Below, piece after piece: positions 35,745 through 50,300 of a DNA stretch of 64,000 nt; position 1 is the first letter of the stretch; each line of letters starts with the position of its first letter. This stretch comes from Antedon mediterranea (taxonomy: Eukaryota > Echinodermata > Crinoidea > Comatulida > Antedonidae): the NCBI RefSeq assembly GCF_964355755.1, contig NC_092677.1:21300101-21364100 (forward strand), in the 5' to 3' direction. The translations under genes and the position numbers were made by a program. Below the pieces are notes generated by a model, which made no database searches, was not told the DNA's origin, and saw nothing but the letters and a program-made list of their open reading frames with translations.

Positions 35745-38700
35745 TTTAGACCATTTTGTGATTTTGGAAAAAACTTGTTAACATAAAAACACCAAAGTGC
35801 TTAGAAAAGCTTCAAATCGCATTTGGAGACGTTTTAGACCCTTTTGTGCATTTCGATGAAACTTGGTTACACAAAAACATCAAAGTGCTTAAAATCACAG
35901 TAGAAACCGTTTTAGACCATTTTGAGCATTTCGTTAAAATTTTTCACAGAAAAACATCAAAGAGCAAAAAATAGCTTAATATCGTATTTAAAAACGTTTT
36001 AGACCATTTTGAGCATTTCGACAAAACTTTTTCACACAAAACATCAAAGTGTACAGATAAGCTTCAAATCGCATTTGGAGACGTTTTAAACCATTTTGAG
36101 CATTTCGATAAAATTTTACACACAAAAACATCAAAGTGCACAAAATAGCTTAATATGGTATTTAAAAACGTTTTAGACCATTTTGAGCATTTCAACAAAA
36201 CTTTTTCTCACAAAACATCAAAGTGTACAGAATAGCTTCAAATCGCATTTGGAGACGTTTTAGACCATTTTGTGCATTTCGATGAAACTTGGTTACACAA
36301 AAACATCAAAGTGCTTAAAATCACATTTTGAGCATTTCGTTAAAACTTTTCACACAAAAACATCAAAGTCCACAAAATAGCTTAATATCTTATTTAAAAA
36401 CGTTTTAGACCATTTTGAGCATTTCGAAAAAACTTTTTCACACAAAACATCAAAGTTTACAAAATAGCTTCAAATCGCATTTGGAGACGTTTTAGACCAT
36501 TTTGTGATTTTCGAAAAAACTTGTTAACATAAAAACACCAAAGTGCTCAGAATACCTTCAAATCGCATTTGGAGACGTTTTAGACCATTTTGTGATTTTC
36601 GAAAAAACTTGTTAACATAAAAACACCAAAGTGCTTAGAAAAGCTTCAAATCGCATTTGGAGATGTTTTAGACCATTTTGTGCATTTCGATGAAACTTGG
36701 TTAAACAAAAACATCAAAGTGCTTAAAATCACATTTTGAGCATTTCGTTAAAACTTTTCACACAAAAACATCAAAGTCCACAAAATAGCTTAATATCGTA
36801 TTTAAAAACGTTTTAGACCATTTTGAGCATTTCGAAAAAACTTTTCCACACAAAACATCAAAGTTTACAAAATAGCTTCAAATCGCATTTGGAGACGTTT
36901 TAGACCATTTTGTGATTTTCGAAAAAACTTGTTAACATAAAAACACCAAAGTGCTCAGAATACCTTCAAATCGTGTTTTGAGACGTTTTAGACCATTTTG
37001 TAATTTTCGAAAAAACTTGTTAACATAAAAACACCAAAGTGCTCAGAATACCTTCACATCGCATTTTGAGACGTTTTAGACCATTTTGTGATTTTCGAAA
37101 AAACTTGTTAACATAAAAACACCAAAGTGCTTAGAAAAGCTTGAAATCGCATTTGGAGACGTTTTAGACCATTTTGTGCATTTCGATGAAACTTGGTTAC
37201 ACAAAAACATCAAAGTGCTTAAAATCACATTTTGAGCATTTCGTTAAAACTTTTCACACAAAAACATCAAAGAGTAATAAATAGCTTAATATCGTATTTA
37301 AAAACGTTTTAGACCATTTTGAGCATTTCGACAAAATTTTTTCAAACAAAACATCAAAGTGTACAGAATAGCTTTAAATCGCATTTGGAGACGTTTTAGA
37401 CCATTTTGTTCATTTCGATGAAACAAAAACACAAAAACATCAAATTGCACAAAATGGCTTAATAAGATATGGGAAAACGTTTTAGACCATTTTGAACATT
37501 TCGTTAAAAGTTTTCACACAAAAACATCAAAGTCCACAAAATAGCTTAATATCGTATTTAAAAACGTTTTAGACCATTTTGAGCATTTCGAAAAAACTTT
37601 TTCACACAAAACATCAAAGTTTACAAAATAGCTTCAAATCGCATTTGGAGACGTTTTAGACCATTTTGTGATTTTCGAAAAAACTTGTTAACATAAAAAC
37701 ACCAAAGTGCTCAGAATACCTTCAAATCGCATTTTGAGACGTTTTAGACCATTTTGTGATTTTCGAAAAAACTTGTTAACATAAAAACACCAAAGTGCTC
37801 AGAATACCTTCAAATCGCATTTGGAGACGTTTTAGACCATTTTGTGATTTTCGTAAAAACTTGTTAACATAAAAACACCAAAGTGCTTAGAAAAGTTTCA
37901 AATCGCATTTGGAGACGTTTTAGACCATTTTGTTCATTTCGATGAAACTTGGTTACTCAAAAACATCAAATTGCACAAAATGGCTTAATATGGTATGGGA
38001 AAACGTTTTAGACCATTTTGAACAATTCGAGAAAACTTTTTCACACAAAACTTCAAAGTGTACAGAATAGCTTCAAATCGCATTAGAAACCGTTTTAGAC
38101 CATTTTGAGCATTTCGAAAAAACTTTTTCACACAAAACATCAAAGTTTACAAAATAGCTTCAAATCACATTTGGAGACGTTTTAGACCATTTTGTGATTT
38201 TCAAAAAAACTTGTTAACATAAAAACACCAAAGTGCTCAGAATACCTTCAAATCGCATTTTGAGACGTTTTAGACCATTTTGTGATTTTCGGAAAAACTT
38301 GTTCAACATAAAAACACCAAAGTGCTCAGAATACCTTCAAATCGTATTTTGAGACGTTTTAGACAATTTTGTGATTTTCGAAAAAACTTGTTAACATAAA
38401 AACACCAAAGTGCTTAGAAAAGCTTCAAATCGCATTTGGAGACGTTTTAGACCATTTTGTGCATTTCGATGAAACTTGGTTACACAAAAACATCAAAGTG
38501 TACAGAATAGCTTCAAATCGCATTAGAAACCGTTTTAGACCTTTTTGAGCATTTCGAAAAAACTTTTTCACACAAAACATCAAAGTGTACAAAATAGCTT
38601 CAAATCGCATTTGGAGACGTTTTAGACAATTTTGTGATTTTCGAAAAAACTTGTTTACATAAAAACACCAAAGTGCTCAGAATAGCTTCCAATCGCATTT

Positions 38701-41700
38701 TGAGACGTTTTAGACCCTTTTGTGCATTTCGATGAAACTTGGTTACACAAAAACATCAAAGTGCTTAAAATCACAGTAGAAACCGTTTTAGACCATTTTG
38801 AGCATTTCGTTAAAATTTTTCACAGAAAAACATCAAAGAGCAAAAAATAGCTTAATATCGTATTTAAAAACGTTTTAGACCATTTTGAGCATTTCGACAA
38901 AACTTTTTCACACAAAACATCAAAGTGTACAGATAAGCTTCAAATCGCATTTGGAGACGTTTTAAACCATTTTGAGCATTTCGATAAAATTTTACACACA
39001 AAAACATCAAAGTGCACAAAATAGCTTAATATGGTATTTAAAAACGTTTTAGACCATTTTGAGCATTTCAACAAAACTTTTTCTCACAAAACATCAAAGT
39101 GTACAGAATAGCTTCAAATCGCATTTGGAGACGTTTTAGGCCATTTTGTGCATTTCGATGAAACTTGGTTACACAAAAACATCAAAGTGCTTAAATTCAC
39201 ATTTTGAGCATTTCGTTAAAACTTTTCACACAAAAACATCAAAGTCCACAAAATAGCTTAATATCGTATTTAAAAACGTTTTAGACCATTTTGAGAATTT
39301 CGAAAAAACTTTTTCACACAAAACATCAAAGTTTACAAAATAGCTTCAAATCGCATTTGGAGACGTTTTAGACCATTTTGTGATTTTCGAAAAAACTTGT
39401 TAACATAAAAACACCAAAGTGCTCAGAATACCTTCAAATCGCATTTGGAGACGTTTTAGACCATTTTGTGATTTTCGAAAAAACTTGTTAACATAAAAAC
39501 ACCAAAGTGCTTAGAAAAGCTTCAAATCGCATTTGGAGACGTTTTAGACCATTTTTTGCATTTCGATGAAACTTGGTTACACAAAAACATCAAAGTGCTT
39601 AAAATCACATTTTGAGCATTTCGTTAAAACTTTTCACACAAAAACATCAAAGTCCACAAAATAGCTTAATATCGTATTTAAAAACGTTTTAGACCATTTT
39701 GAGCATTTCGAAAAAACTTTTCCACACAAAACATCAAAGTTTACAAAATAGCTTCAAATCGCATTTGGAGACGTTTTAGACCATTTTGTGATTTTCGAAA
39801 AAACTTGTTAACATAAAAACACCAAAGTGCTCAGAAAACCTTCAAATCGCATTTGGAGACGTTTTAGACCATTTTGTGATTTTCGAAAAAACTTGTTAAC
39901 ATAAAAACACCAAAGTGCTTAGAAAAGCTTCAAATCGCATTTGGAGACGTTTTAGACCATTTTTTGCATTTCGATGAAACTTGGTTACACAAAAACATCA
40001 AAGTGCTTAAAATCACATTTTGAGCATTTCGTTAAAACTTTTCACACAAAAACATCAAAGTCCACAAAATAGCTTAATATCGTATTTAAAAACGTTTTAG
40101 ACCATTTTGAGCATTTCGAAAAAACTTTTCCACACAAAACATCAAAGTTTACAAAATAGCTTCAAATCGCATTTGGAGACGTTTTAGACCATTTTGTGAT
40201 TTTCGAAAAAACTTGTTAACATAAAAACACCAAAGTGCTCAGAATACCTTCAAATCGTGTTTTGAGACGTTTTAGACCATTTTGTAATTTTCGAAAAAAC
40301 TTGTTAACATAAAAACACCAAAGTGCTCAGAATACCTTCACATCGCATTTTGAGACGTTTTAGACCATTTTGTGATTTTCGAAAAAACTTGTTAACATAA
40401 AAACACCAAAGTGCTTAGAAAAGCTTGAAATCGCATTTGGAGACGTTTTAGACCATTTTGTGCATTTCAATGAAACTTGGTTACACAAAAACATCAAAGT
40501 GCTTAAAATCACATTAGAAACCGTTTTAGACCATTTTGAGCATTTCGTTAAAACTTTTCACACAAAAACATCAAAGTCCACAAAATAGCTTAATATCGTA
40601 TTTAAAAACGTTTTAGACCATTTTGAGCATTTCGAAAAAACTTTTCCACACAAAACATCAAAGTTTACAAAATAGCTTCAAATCGCATTTGGAGACGTTT
40701 TAGACCATTTTGTGATTTTCGAAAAAACTTGTTAACATAAAAACACCAAAGTGCTCAGAATACCTTCAAATCGTATTTTGAGACGTTTTAGACAATTTTG
40801 TGATTTTCAAAAAAACTTGTTAACATAAAAACACCAAAGTGCTTAGAAAAGCTTCATATCGCATTTGGAGACGTTTTAGACCATTTTGTGCATTTCGATG
40901 AAACTTGGTTACACAAAAACATCAAAGTGCTTAAAATCACATTTTGAGCATTTCGTTAAAACTTTTCACACAAAAACATCAAAGAGCAAAAAATAGCTTA
41001 ATATCGTATTTAAAAACGTTTTAGACCATTTTGAGCATTTCGACAAAACTTTTTCACACAAAACATCAAAGTGTACAAAATAGCTTCAAATCGCATTTGG
41101 AGACGTTTTAGACAATTTTGTGATTTTCGAAAAAACTTGTTTACATAAAAACACCAAAGTGCTAAGAATAGCTTCCAATCGCATTTGGAGACGTTTTAGA
41201 CCCTTTTGTGCATTTCGATGAAACTTGGTTACACAAAAACATCAAAGTGTTAAAATCACATTAGAAACCGTTTTAGAACATTTTGAGCATTTCGTTAAAA
41301 TTTTTCACAGAAAAACATCAAAGAGCAAAAAATAGCTTAATATCGTATTTAAAAACGTTTTAGACCATTTTGAGCATTTCGACAAAACTTTTTCACACAA
41401 AACAACAAAGTGTACAGAATAGCTTCAAATCGCATTTGGAGACGTTTTAACCCATTTTGAGCATTTCGATAAAATTTTACACACAAAAACATCAAAGTGC
41501 ACAAAATAGCTTAATATGGTATTTAAAAACGTTTTAGACCATTTTGAGCATTTCAACAAAACTTTTTCTCACAAAACATCAAAGTTTACAGAATAGCTTC
41601 AAATCGCATTTGGAGACGTTTTAGACCATTTTGTGCATTTCGATGAAACTTGGTTACACAAAAACATCAAAGTGCTTAAAATCACATTTTGAGCATTTCG

Positions 41701-44700
41701 TTAAAACTTTTCACACAAAAACATCAAAGTCCACAAAATAGCTTAATATCGTATTTAAAAACGTTTTAGACCATTTTGAGCATTTCGAAAAAACTTTTCC
41801 ACACAAAACATCAAAGTTTACAAAATAGCTTCAAATCGCATTTGGAGACGTTTTAGACCATTTTGTGATTTTCGAAAAAACTTGTTAACATAAAAACACC
41901 AAAGTGCTCAGAATACCTTCAAATCGCATTTGGAGACGTTTTAGACCCTTTTGTGCATTTCGATGAAACTTGGTTACACAAAAACATCAAAGTGCTTAAA
42001 ATCACATTAGAAACCGTTTTAGACCATTTTGAGCATTTCGTTAAAATTTTTCACAGAAAAACATCAAAGAGCAAAAAATAGCTTAATATCGTATTTAAAA
42101 ACGTTTTAGACCATTTTGAGCATTTCGACAAAACTTTTTCACACAAAACATCAAAGTGTACAGAATAGCTTCAAATCGCATTTGGAGACGTTTTAACCCA
42201 TTTTGAGCATTTCGATAAAATTGTACACACAAAAACATCAAAGTGCACAAAATAGCTTAATATGGTATTTAAAAACGTTTTAGACCATTTTGAGCATTTC
42301 AACAAAACTTTTTCTCACAAAACATCAAAGTGTACAGAATAGCTTCAAATCGCATTTGGAGACGTTTTAGACCATTTTGTGCATTTCGATGAAACTTGGT
42401 TACACAAAAACATCAAAGTGCTTAAAATCACATTTTGAGCATTTCGTTAAAACTTTTCACACAAAAACATCAAAGTCCACAAAATAGCTTAATATCGTAT
42501 TTAAAAACGTTTTAGACCATTTTGAGCATTTCGAAAAAACTTTTCCACACAAAACATCAAAGTTTACAAAATAGCTTCAAATCGCATTTGGAGACGTTTT
42601 AGACCATTTTGTGATTTTCAAAAAAAACTTGTTAACATAAAAACACCAAAGTGCTCAGAATACCTTCAAATCGTGTTTTGAGACGTTTTAGACCATTTTG
42701 TAATTTTCGAAAAAACTTGTTAACATAAAAACACCAAAGTGCTCAGAATACCTTCACATCGCATTTTGAGACGTTTTAGACCATTTTGTGATTTTCGAAA
42801 AAACTTGTTAACATAAAAACACCAAAGTGCTTAGAAAAGCTTGAAATCGCATTTGGAGACGTTTTAGACCATTTTGTGCATTACGATGAAACTTGGTTAA
42901 AGTGCTTAAAATCACATTTTGAGCATTTCGTTAAAACTTTTCACACAAAAACATCAAAGAGTAAAAAATAGCTTAATATCGTTTTTAAAAACGTTTTAGA
43001 CCATTTTGAGCATTTCGACAAAATTTTTTCACACAAAACATCAAAGTGTACAGAATAGCTTTAAATCGCATTTGGAGACGTTTTAGACCATTTTGTTCAT
43101 TTCGATGAAACAAAAACACAAAAACATCAAATTGCACAAAATGGCTTAATATGATATGGGAAAACGTTTTAGACCATTTTGAACATTTCGTTAAAAGTTT
43201 TCACAAAAAAACATCAAAGTCCACAAAATAGCTTAATATCGTATTTAAAAACGTTTTAGACCATTTTGAGCATTTCGAAAAAACTTTTTCACACAAAACA
43301 TCAAAGTTTACAAAATAGCTTCAAATCGCATTTGGAGACGTTTTAGACCATTTTGTGATTTTCGAAAAAACTTGTTAACATAAAAACACCAAAGTGCTCA
43401 GAATACCTTCAAATCGCATTTTGAGACGTTTTAGACCATTTTGTGATTTTCGAAAAAACTTGTTAACATAAAAACACCAAAGTGCTCAGAATACCTTCAA
43501 ATCGTGTTTTGAGACGTTTTAGACCATTTTGTGATTTTGGAAAAACTTGTTAACATAAAAACACCAAAGTGCTCAGAATACCTTCAAATCGCATTTGGAG
43601 ACGTTTTAGACCATTTTGTGATTTTCGAAAAAACTTGTTAACATAAAAACACCAAAGTGCTCAGAAAAGCTTCAAATCGCAATTGGAGACGTTTTAAACC
43701 ATTTTGTTCATTTCGATGAAACTTGGTTACACAAAAACATCAAATTGCACAAAATGGCTTTATATGGTATGGGAAAACGTTTTAGACCATTTTGAACATT
43801 TCGAGAAAACTTTTTCACACAAAACTTCAAAGTGTACAGAATAGCTTCAAATCGCATTAGAAACCGTTTTAGACCATTTTGAGCATTTCGAAAAAACTTT
43901 TTCACACAAAACATCAAAGTTTACAAAATAGCTTCAAATCGCATTTGGAGACGTTTTAGACCATTTTGTGATTTTCGAAAAAACTTGTTAACATAAAAAC
44001 ACCAAAGTGCTCAGAATACCTTCAAATCGCATTTTGAGACGTTTTAGACCATTTTGTGATTTTCGAAAAAACTTGTTAACATAAAAATACCAAAGTGCTC
44101 AGAATACCTTCAAATCGTGTTTTGAGACGTTTTAGACCATTTTGTGATTTTCGAAAAAACTTGTTAACATAAAAACACCAAAGTGCTCAGAATACCTTCA
44201 AATCGCATTTGGAGACGTTTTAGACCATTTTGTGATTTTCGAAAAAACTTGTTAACATAAAAACACCAAAGTGCTCAGAAAAGCTTCAAATCGCATTTGG
44301 AGACGTTTTAAACCATTTTGTTCATTTCGATGAAACTTGGTTACACAAAAATATCAAAGAGCACAAAAGTATTTAAAAACGTTTTAGACCATTTTGAGCA
44401 TTCCGACAAAACTTTTTCACACAAAACATCAAAGTGTACAGAATAGCTTTAAATCGCATTTGGAGACGTTTTAGACCATTTTGTAGTTTTCGAAAAAACT
44501 TGTTAACATAAAAACACAAAAGAGCTTCAAATCGCATTTGGAGACGTTTTAGACCCTTTTGTGCATTTCAATGAAACTTGGTTACACAAAAACATCAAAG
44601 TGCTTAAAATCACATTAGAAACCGTTTTAGACCATTTTGAGCATTTCGTTAAAACTTTTCACACAAAAACATCAAAGTCCACAAAAAAGCTTAATATCGT

Positions 44701-47387
44701 ATTCAAAAACGTTTTAGACCATTTTGAGCATTTCGAAAAAACTTTTCCACACGAAACATCAAAGTTTACAAAATAGCTTCAAATCGCATTTGGAGACGTT
44801 TTAGACCATTTTGTGATTTTCGAAAAAACTTGATAACATAAAAACACCAAAGTGCTCAGAATACCTTCAAATCGTGTTTTGAGACGTTTTAGACCATTTT
44901 GTAATTTTCGAAAAAACTTGTTAACATAAAAACACCAAAGTGCTCAGAATACCTTCACATCGAATTTTGAGACGTTTTAGACCATTTTGTGATTTTCGAA
45001 AAAACTTGTTAACATAAAAACACCAAAGTGCTTAGAAAAGCTTGAAATCGCATTTGGAGACGTTTTAGACCATTTTGTGCATTTCGATGAAACTTGGTTA
45101 CACAAAAACATCAAAGTGCTTAAAATCACATTTTGAGCATTTCGTTAAAACTTTTCACACAAAAACATCAAAGTCCACAAAATAGCTTAATATCGTATTT
45201 AAAAACGTTTTAGACCATTTTGAGCATTTCGAAAAAACTTTTCCACACAAAACATCAAAGTTTACAAAATAGCTTTAAATCGCATTTGGAGACGTTTTAG
45301 ACCATTTTGTTCATTTCGATGAAACAAAAACACAAAAACATCAAATTGCACAAAATGGCTTAATATGATATGGGAAAACGTTTTAGACCATTTTGAACAT
45401 TTCGTTAAAAGTTTTCACAAAAAAACATCAAAGTCCACAAAATAGCTTAATATCGTATTTAAAAACGTTTTAGGCCATTTTGAGCATTTCGAAAAAACTT
45501 TTTCACACAAAACATCAAAGTTTACAAAATAGCTTCAAATCGCATTTGGAGACGTTTTAGACCATTTTGTGATTTTCGAAAAAACTTGTTAACATAAAAA
45601 CACCAAAGTGCTCAGAATACCTTCAAATCGCATTTTGAGACGTTTTAGACCATTTTGTGATTTTCGAAAAAACTTGTTAACATAAAAACACCAAAGTGCT
45701 CAGAATACCTTCAAATCGTGTTTTGAGACGTTTTAGACCATTTTGTGATTTTGGAAAAACTTGTTAACATAAAAACACCAAAGTGCTCAGAATACCTTCA
45801 AATCGCATTTGGAGACGTTTTAGACCATTTTGTGATTTTCGAAAAAACTTGTTAACATAAAAACACCAAAGTGCTCAGAAAAGCTTCAAATCGCAATTGG
45901 AGACGTTTTAAACCATTTTGTTCATTTCGATGAAACTTGGTTACACAAAAACATCAAATTGCACAAAATGGCTTAATATAGTATGGGAAAACGTTTTAGA
46001 CCATTTTGAACATTTCGAGAAAACTTTTTCACACAAAACTTCAAAGTGTACAGAATAGCTTCAAATCGCATTAGAAACCGTTTTAGACCATTTTGAGCAT
46101 TTCGAAAAAACTTTTTCACACAAAACATCAAAGTTTACAAAATAGCTTCAAATCGCATTTGGAGACGTTTTAGACCATTTTGTGATTTTCGAAAAAACTT
46201 GTTAACATAAAAACACCAAAGTGCTCAGAATACCTTCAAATCGCATTTTGAGACGTTTTAGACCATTTTGTGATTTTCGAAAAAACTTGTTAACATAAAA
46301 ATACCAAAGTGCTCAGAATACCTTCAAATCGTGTTTTGAGACGTTTTAGACCATTTTGTGATTTTCGAAAAAACTTAACATAAAAACACCAAAGTGCTCA
46401 GAATACCTTCAAATCGCATTTGGAGTCGTTTTAGACCATTTTGTGATTTTGGAAAAAACTTGTTAACATAAAAACACCAAAGTGCTTAGAAAAGCTTCAA
46501 ATCGCATTTGGAGACGTTTTAGACCCTTTTGTGCATTTCGATGAAACTTGGTTACACAAAAACATCAAAGTGCTTAAAATCACAGTAGAAACCGTTTTAG
46601 ACCATTTTGAGCATTTCGTTAAAATTTTTCACAGAAAAACATCAAAGAGCAAAAAATAGCTTAATATCGTATTTAAAAACGTTTTAGACCATTTTGAGCA
46701 TTTCGACAAAACTTTTTCACACAAAACATCAAAGTGTACAGATAAGCTTCAAATCGCATTTGGAGACGTTTTAAACCATTTTGAGCATTTCGATAAAATT
46801 TTACACACAAAAACATCAAAGTGCACAAAATAGCTTAATATGGTATTTAAAAACGTTTTAGACCATTTTGAGCATTTCAACAAAACTTTTTCTCACAAAA
46901 CATCAAAGTGTACAGAATAGCTTCAAATCGCATTTGGAGACGTTTTAGACCATTTTGTGCATTTCGATGAAACTTGGTTACACAAAAACATCAAAGTGCT
47001 TAAAATCACATTTTGAGCATTTCGTTAAAACTTTTCACACAAAAACATCAAAGTCCACAAAATAGCTTAATATCTTATTTAAAAACGTTTTAGACCATTT
47101 TGAGCATTTCGAAAAAACTTTTTCACACAAAACATCAAAGTTTACAAAATAGCTTCAAATCGCATTTGGAGACGTTTTAGACCATTTTGTGATTTTCGAA
47201 AAAACTTGTTAACATAAAAACACCAAAGTGCTCAGAATACCTTCAAATCGCATTTGGAGACGTTTTAGACCATTTTGTGATTTTCGAAAAAACTTGTTAA
47301 CATAAAAACACCAAAGTGCTTAGAAAAGCTTCAAATCGCATTTGGAGATGTTTTAGACCATTTTGTGCATTTCGATGAAACTTGGTT
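35745..47387 (+). repeat. 10,686-bp higher-order repeat, copy 1
   Basis: Matches about 46431-58072 at a shift of 10,686 bp (10,685 upstream of about 41248, where copy 1 lacks one base in AAAGTGTTAAAATC). Matched landmarks are 37268 and 47953, 38425 and 49110, 42890 and 53576 (GGTTAAAGTGC, a private 13-bp deletion), 43708 and 54394, and 44561 and 55247. By eye I found only isolated differences, such as TTTTAGGCC near 39139 and TTTCAATGAAAC near 40467. Looser similarity at the same shift extends left to about 33960, with many more differences. Confidence 0.88.
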
Positions 47388-50300
47388 AAACAAAAACATC
47401 AAAGTGCTTAAAATCACATTTTGAGCATTTCGTTAAAACTTTTCACACAAAAACATCAAAGTCCACAAAATAGCTTAATATCGTATTTAAAAACGTTTTA
47501 GACCATTTTGAGCATTTCGAAAAAACTTTTCCACACAAAACATCAAAGTTTACAAAATAGCTTCAAATCGCATTTGGAGACGTTTTAGACCATTTTGTGA
47601 TTTTCGAAAAAACTTGTTAACATAAAAACACCAAAGTGCTCAGAATACCTTCAAATCGTGTTTTGAGACGTTTTAGACCATTTTGTAATTTTCGAAAAAA
47701 CTTGTTAACATAAAAACACCAAAGTGCTCAGAATACCTTCACATCGCATTTTGAGACGTTTTAGACCATTTTGTGATTTTCGAAAAAACTTGTTAACATA
47801 AAAACACCAAAGTGCTTAGAAAAGCTTGAAATCGCATTTGGAGACGTTTTAGACCATTTTGTGCATTTCGATGAAACTTGGTTACACAAAAACATCAAAG
47901 TGCTTAAAATCACATTTTGAGCATTTCGTTAAAACTTTTCACACAAAAACATCAAAGAGTAATAAATAGCTTAATATCGTATTTAAAAACGTTTTAGACC
48001 ATTTTGAGCATTTCGACAAAATTTTTTCAAACAAAACATCAAAGTGTACAGAATAGCTTTAAATCGCATTTGGAGACGTTTTAGACCATTTTGTTCATTT
48101 CGATGAAACAAAAACACAAAAACATCAAATTGCACAAAATGGCTTAATAAGATATGGGAAAACGTTTTAGACCATTTTGAACATTTCGTTAAAAGTTTTC
48201 ACACAAAAACATCAAAGTCCACAAAATAGCTTAATATCGTATTTAAAAACGTTTTAGACCATTTTGAGCATTTCGAAAAAACTTTTTCACACAAAACATC
48301 AAAGTTTACAAAATAGCTTCAAATCGCATTTGGAGACGTTTTAGACCATTTTGTGATTTTCGAAAAAACTTGTTAACATAAAAACACCAAAGTGCTCAGA
48401 ATACCTTCAAATCGCATTTTGAGACGTTTTAGACCATTTTGTGATTTTCGAAAAAACTTGTTAACATAAAAACACCAAAGTGCTCAGAATACCTTCAAAT
48501 CGCATTTGGAGACGTTTTAGACCATTTTGTGATTTTCGTAAAAACTTGTTAACATAAAAACACCAAAGTGCTTAGAAAAGTTTCAAATCGCATTTGGAGA
48601 CGTTTTAGACCATTTTGTTCATTTCGATGAAACTTGGTTACTCAAAAACATCAAATTGCACAAAATGGCTTAATATGGTATGGGAAAACGTTTTAGACCA
48701 TTTTGAACAATTCGAGAAAACTTTTTCACACAAAACTTCAAAGTGTACAGAATAGCTTCAAATCGCATTAGAAACCGTTTTAGACCATTTTGAGCATTTC
48801 GAAAAAACTTTTTCACACAAAACATCAAAGTTTACAAAATAGCTTCAAATCACATTTGGAGACGTTTTAGACCATTTTGTGATTTTCAAAAAAACTTGTT
48901 AACATAAAAACACCAAAGTGCTCAGAATACCTTCAAATCGCATTTTGAGACGTTTTAGACCATTTTGTGATTTTCGGAAAAACTTGTTCAACATAAAAAC
49001 ACCAAAGTGCTCAGAATACCTTCAAATCGTATTTTGAGACGTTTTAGACAATTTTGTGATTTTCGAAAAAACTTGTTAACATAAAAACACCAAAGTGCTT
49101 AGAAAAGCTTCAAATCGCATTTGGAGACGTTTTAGACCATTTTGTGCATTTCGATGAAACTTGGTTACACAAAAACATCAAAGTGTACAGAATAGCTTCA
49201 AATCGCATTAGAAACCGTTTTAGACCTTTTTGAGCATTTCGAAAAAACTTTTTCACACAAAACATCAAAGTGTACAAAATAGCTTCAAATCGCATTTGGA
49301 GACGTTTTAGACAATTTTGTGATTTTCGAAAAAACTTGTTTACATAAAAACACCAAAGTGCTCAGAATAGCTTCCAATCGCATTTTGAGACGTTTTAGAC
49401 CCTTTTGTGCATTTCGATGAAACTTGGTTACACAAAAACATCAAAGTGCTTAAAATCACAGTAGAAACCGTTTTAGACCATTTTGAGCATTTCGTTAAAA
49501 TTTTTCACAGAAAAACATCAAAGAGCAAAAAATAGCTTAATATCGTATTTAAAAACGTTTTAGACCATTTTGAGCATTTCGACAAAACTTTTTCACACAA
49601 AACATCAAAGTGTACAGATAAGCTTCAAATCGCATTTGGAGACGTTTTAAACCATTTTGAGCATTTCGATAAAATTTTACACACAAAAACATCAAAGTGC
49701 ACAAAATAGCTTAATATGGTATTTAAAAACGTTTTAGACCATTTTGAGCATTTCAACAAAACTTTTTCTCACAAAACATCAAAGTGTACAGAATAGCTTC
49801 AAATCGCATTTGGAGACGTTTTAGACCATTTTGTGCATTTCGATGAAACTTGGTTACACAAAAACATCAAAGTGCTTAAATTCACATTTTGAGCATTTCG
49901 TTAAAACTTTTCACACAAAAACATCAAAGTCCACAAAATAGCTTAATATCGTATTTAAAAACGTTTTAGACCATTTTGAGAATTTCGAAAAAACTTTTTC
50001 ACACAAAACATCAAAGTTTACAAAATAGCTTCAAATCGCATTTGGAGACGTTTTAGACCATTTTGTGATTTTCGAAAAAACTTGTTAACATAAAAACACC
50101 AAAGTGCTCAGAATACCTTCAAATCGCATTTGGAGACGTTTTAGACCATTTTGTGATTTTCGAAAAAACTTGTTAACATAAAAACACCAAAGTGCTTAGA
50201 AAAGCTTCAAATCGCATTTGGAGACGTTTTAGACCATTTTTTGCATTTCGATGAAACTTGGTTACACAAAAACATCAAAGTGCTTAAAATCACATTTTGA

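Noticed and set aside
44561-44776. 71-residue plus-strand frame (and its copy at 55247) and the 69-residue minus-strand frames at 43708 and 54394
   Set aside because: All are satellite monomers read in a frame that happens to lack stops. There is no codon signal, and the copies are explained by the 10,686-bp duplication.
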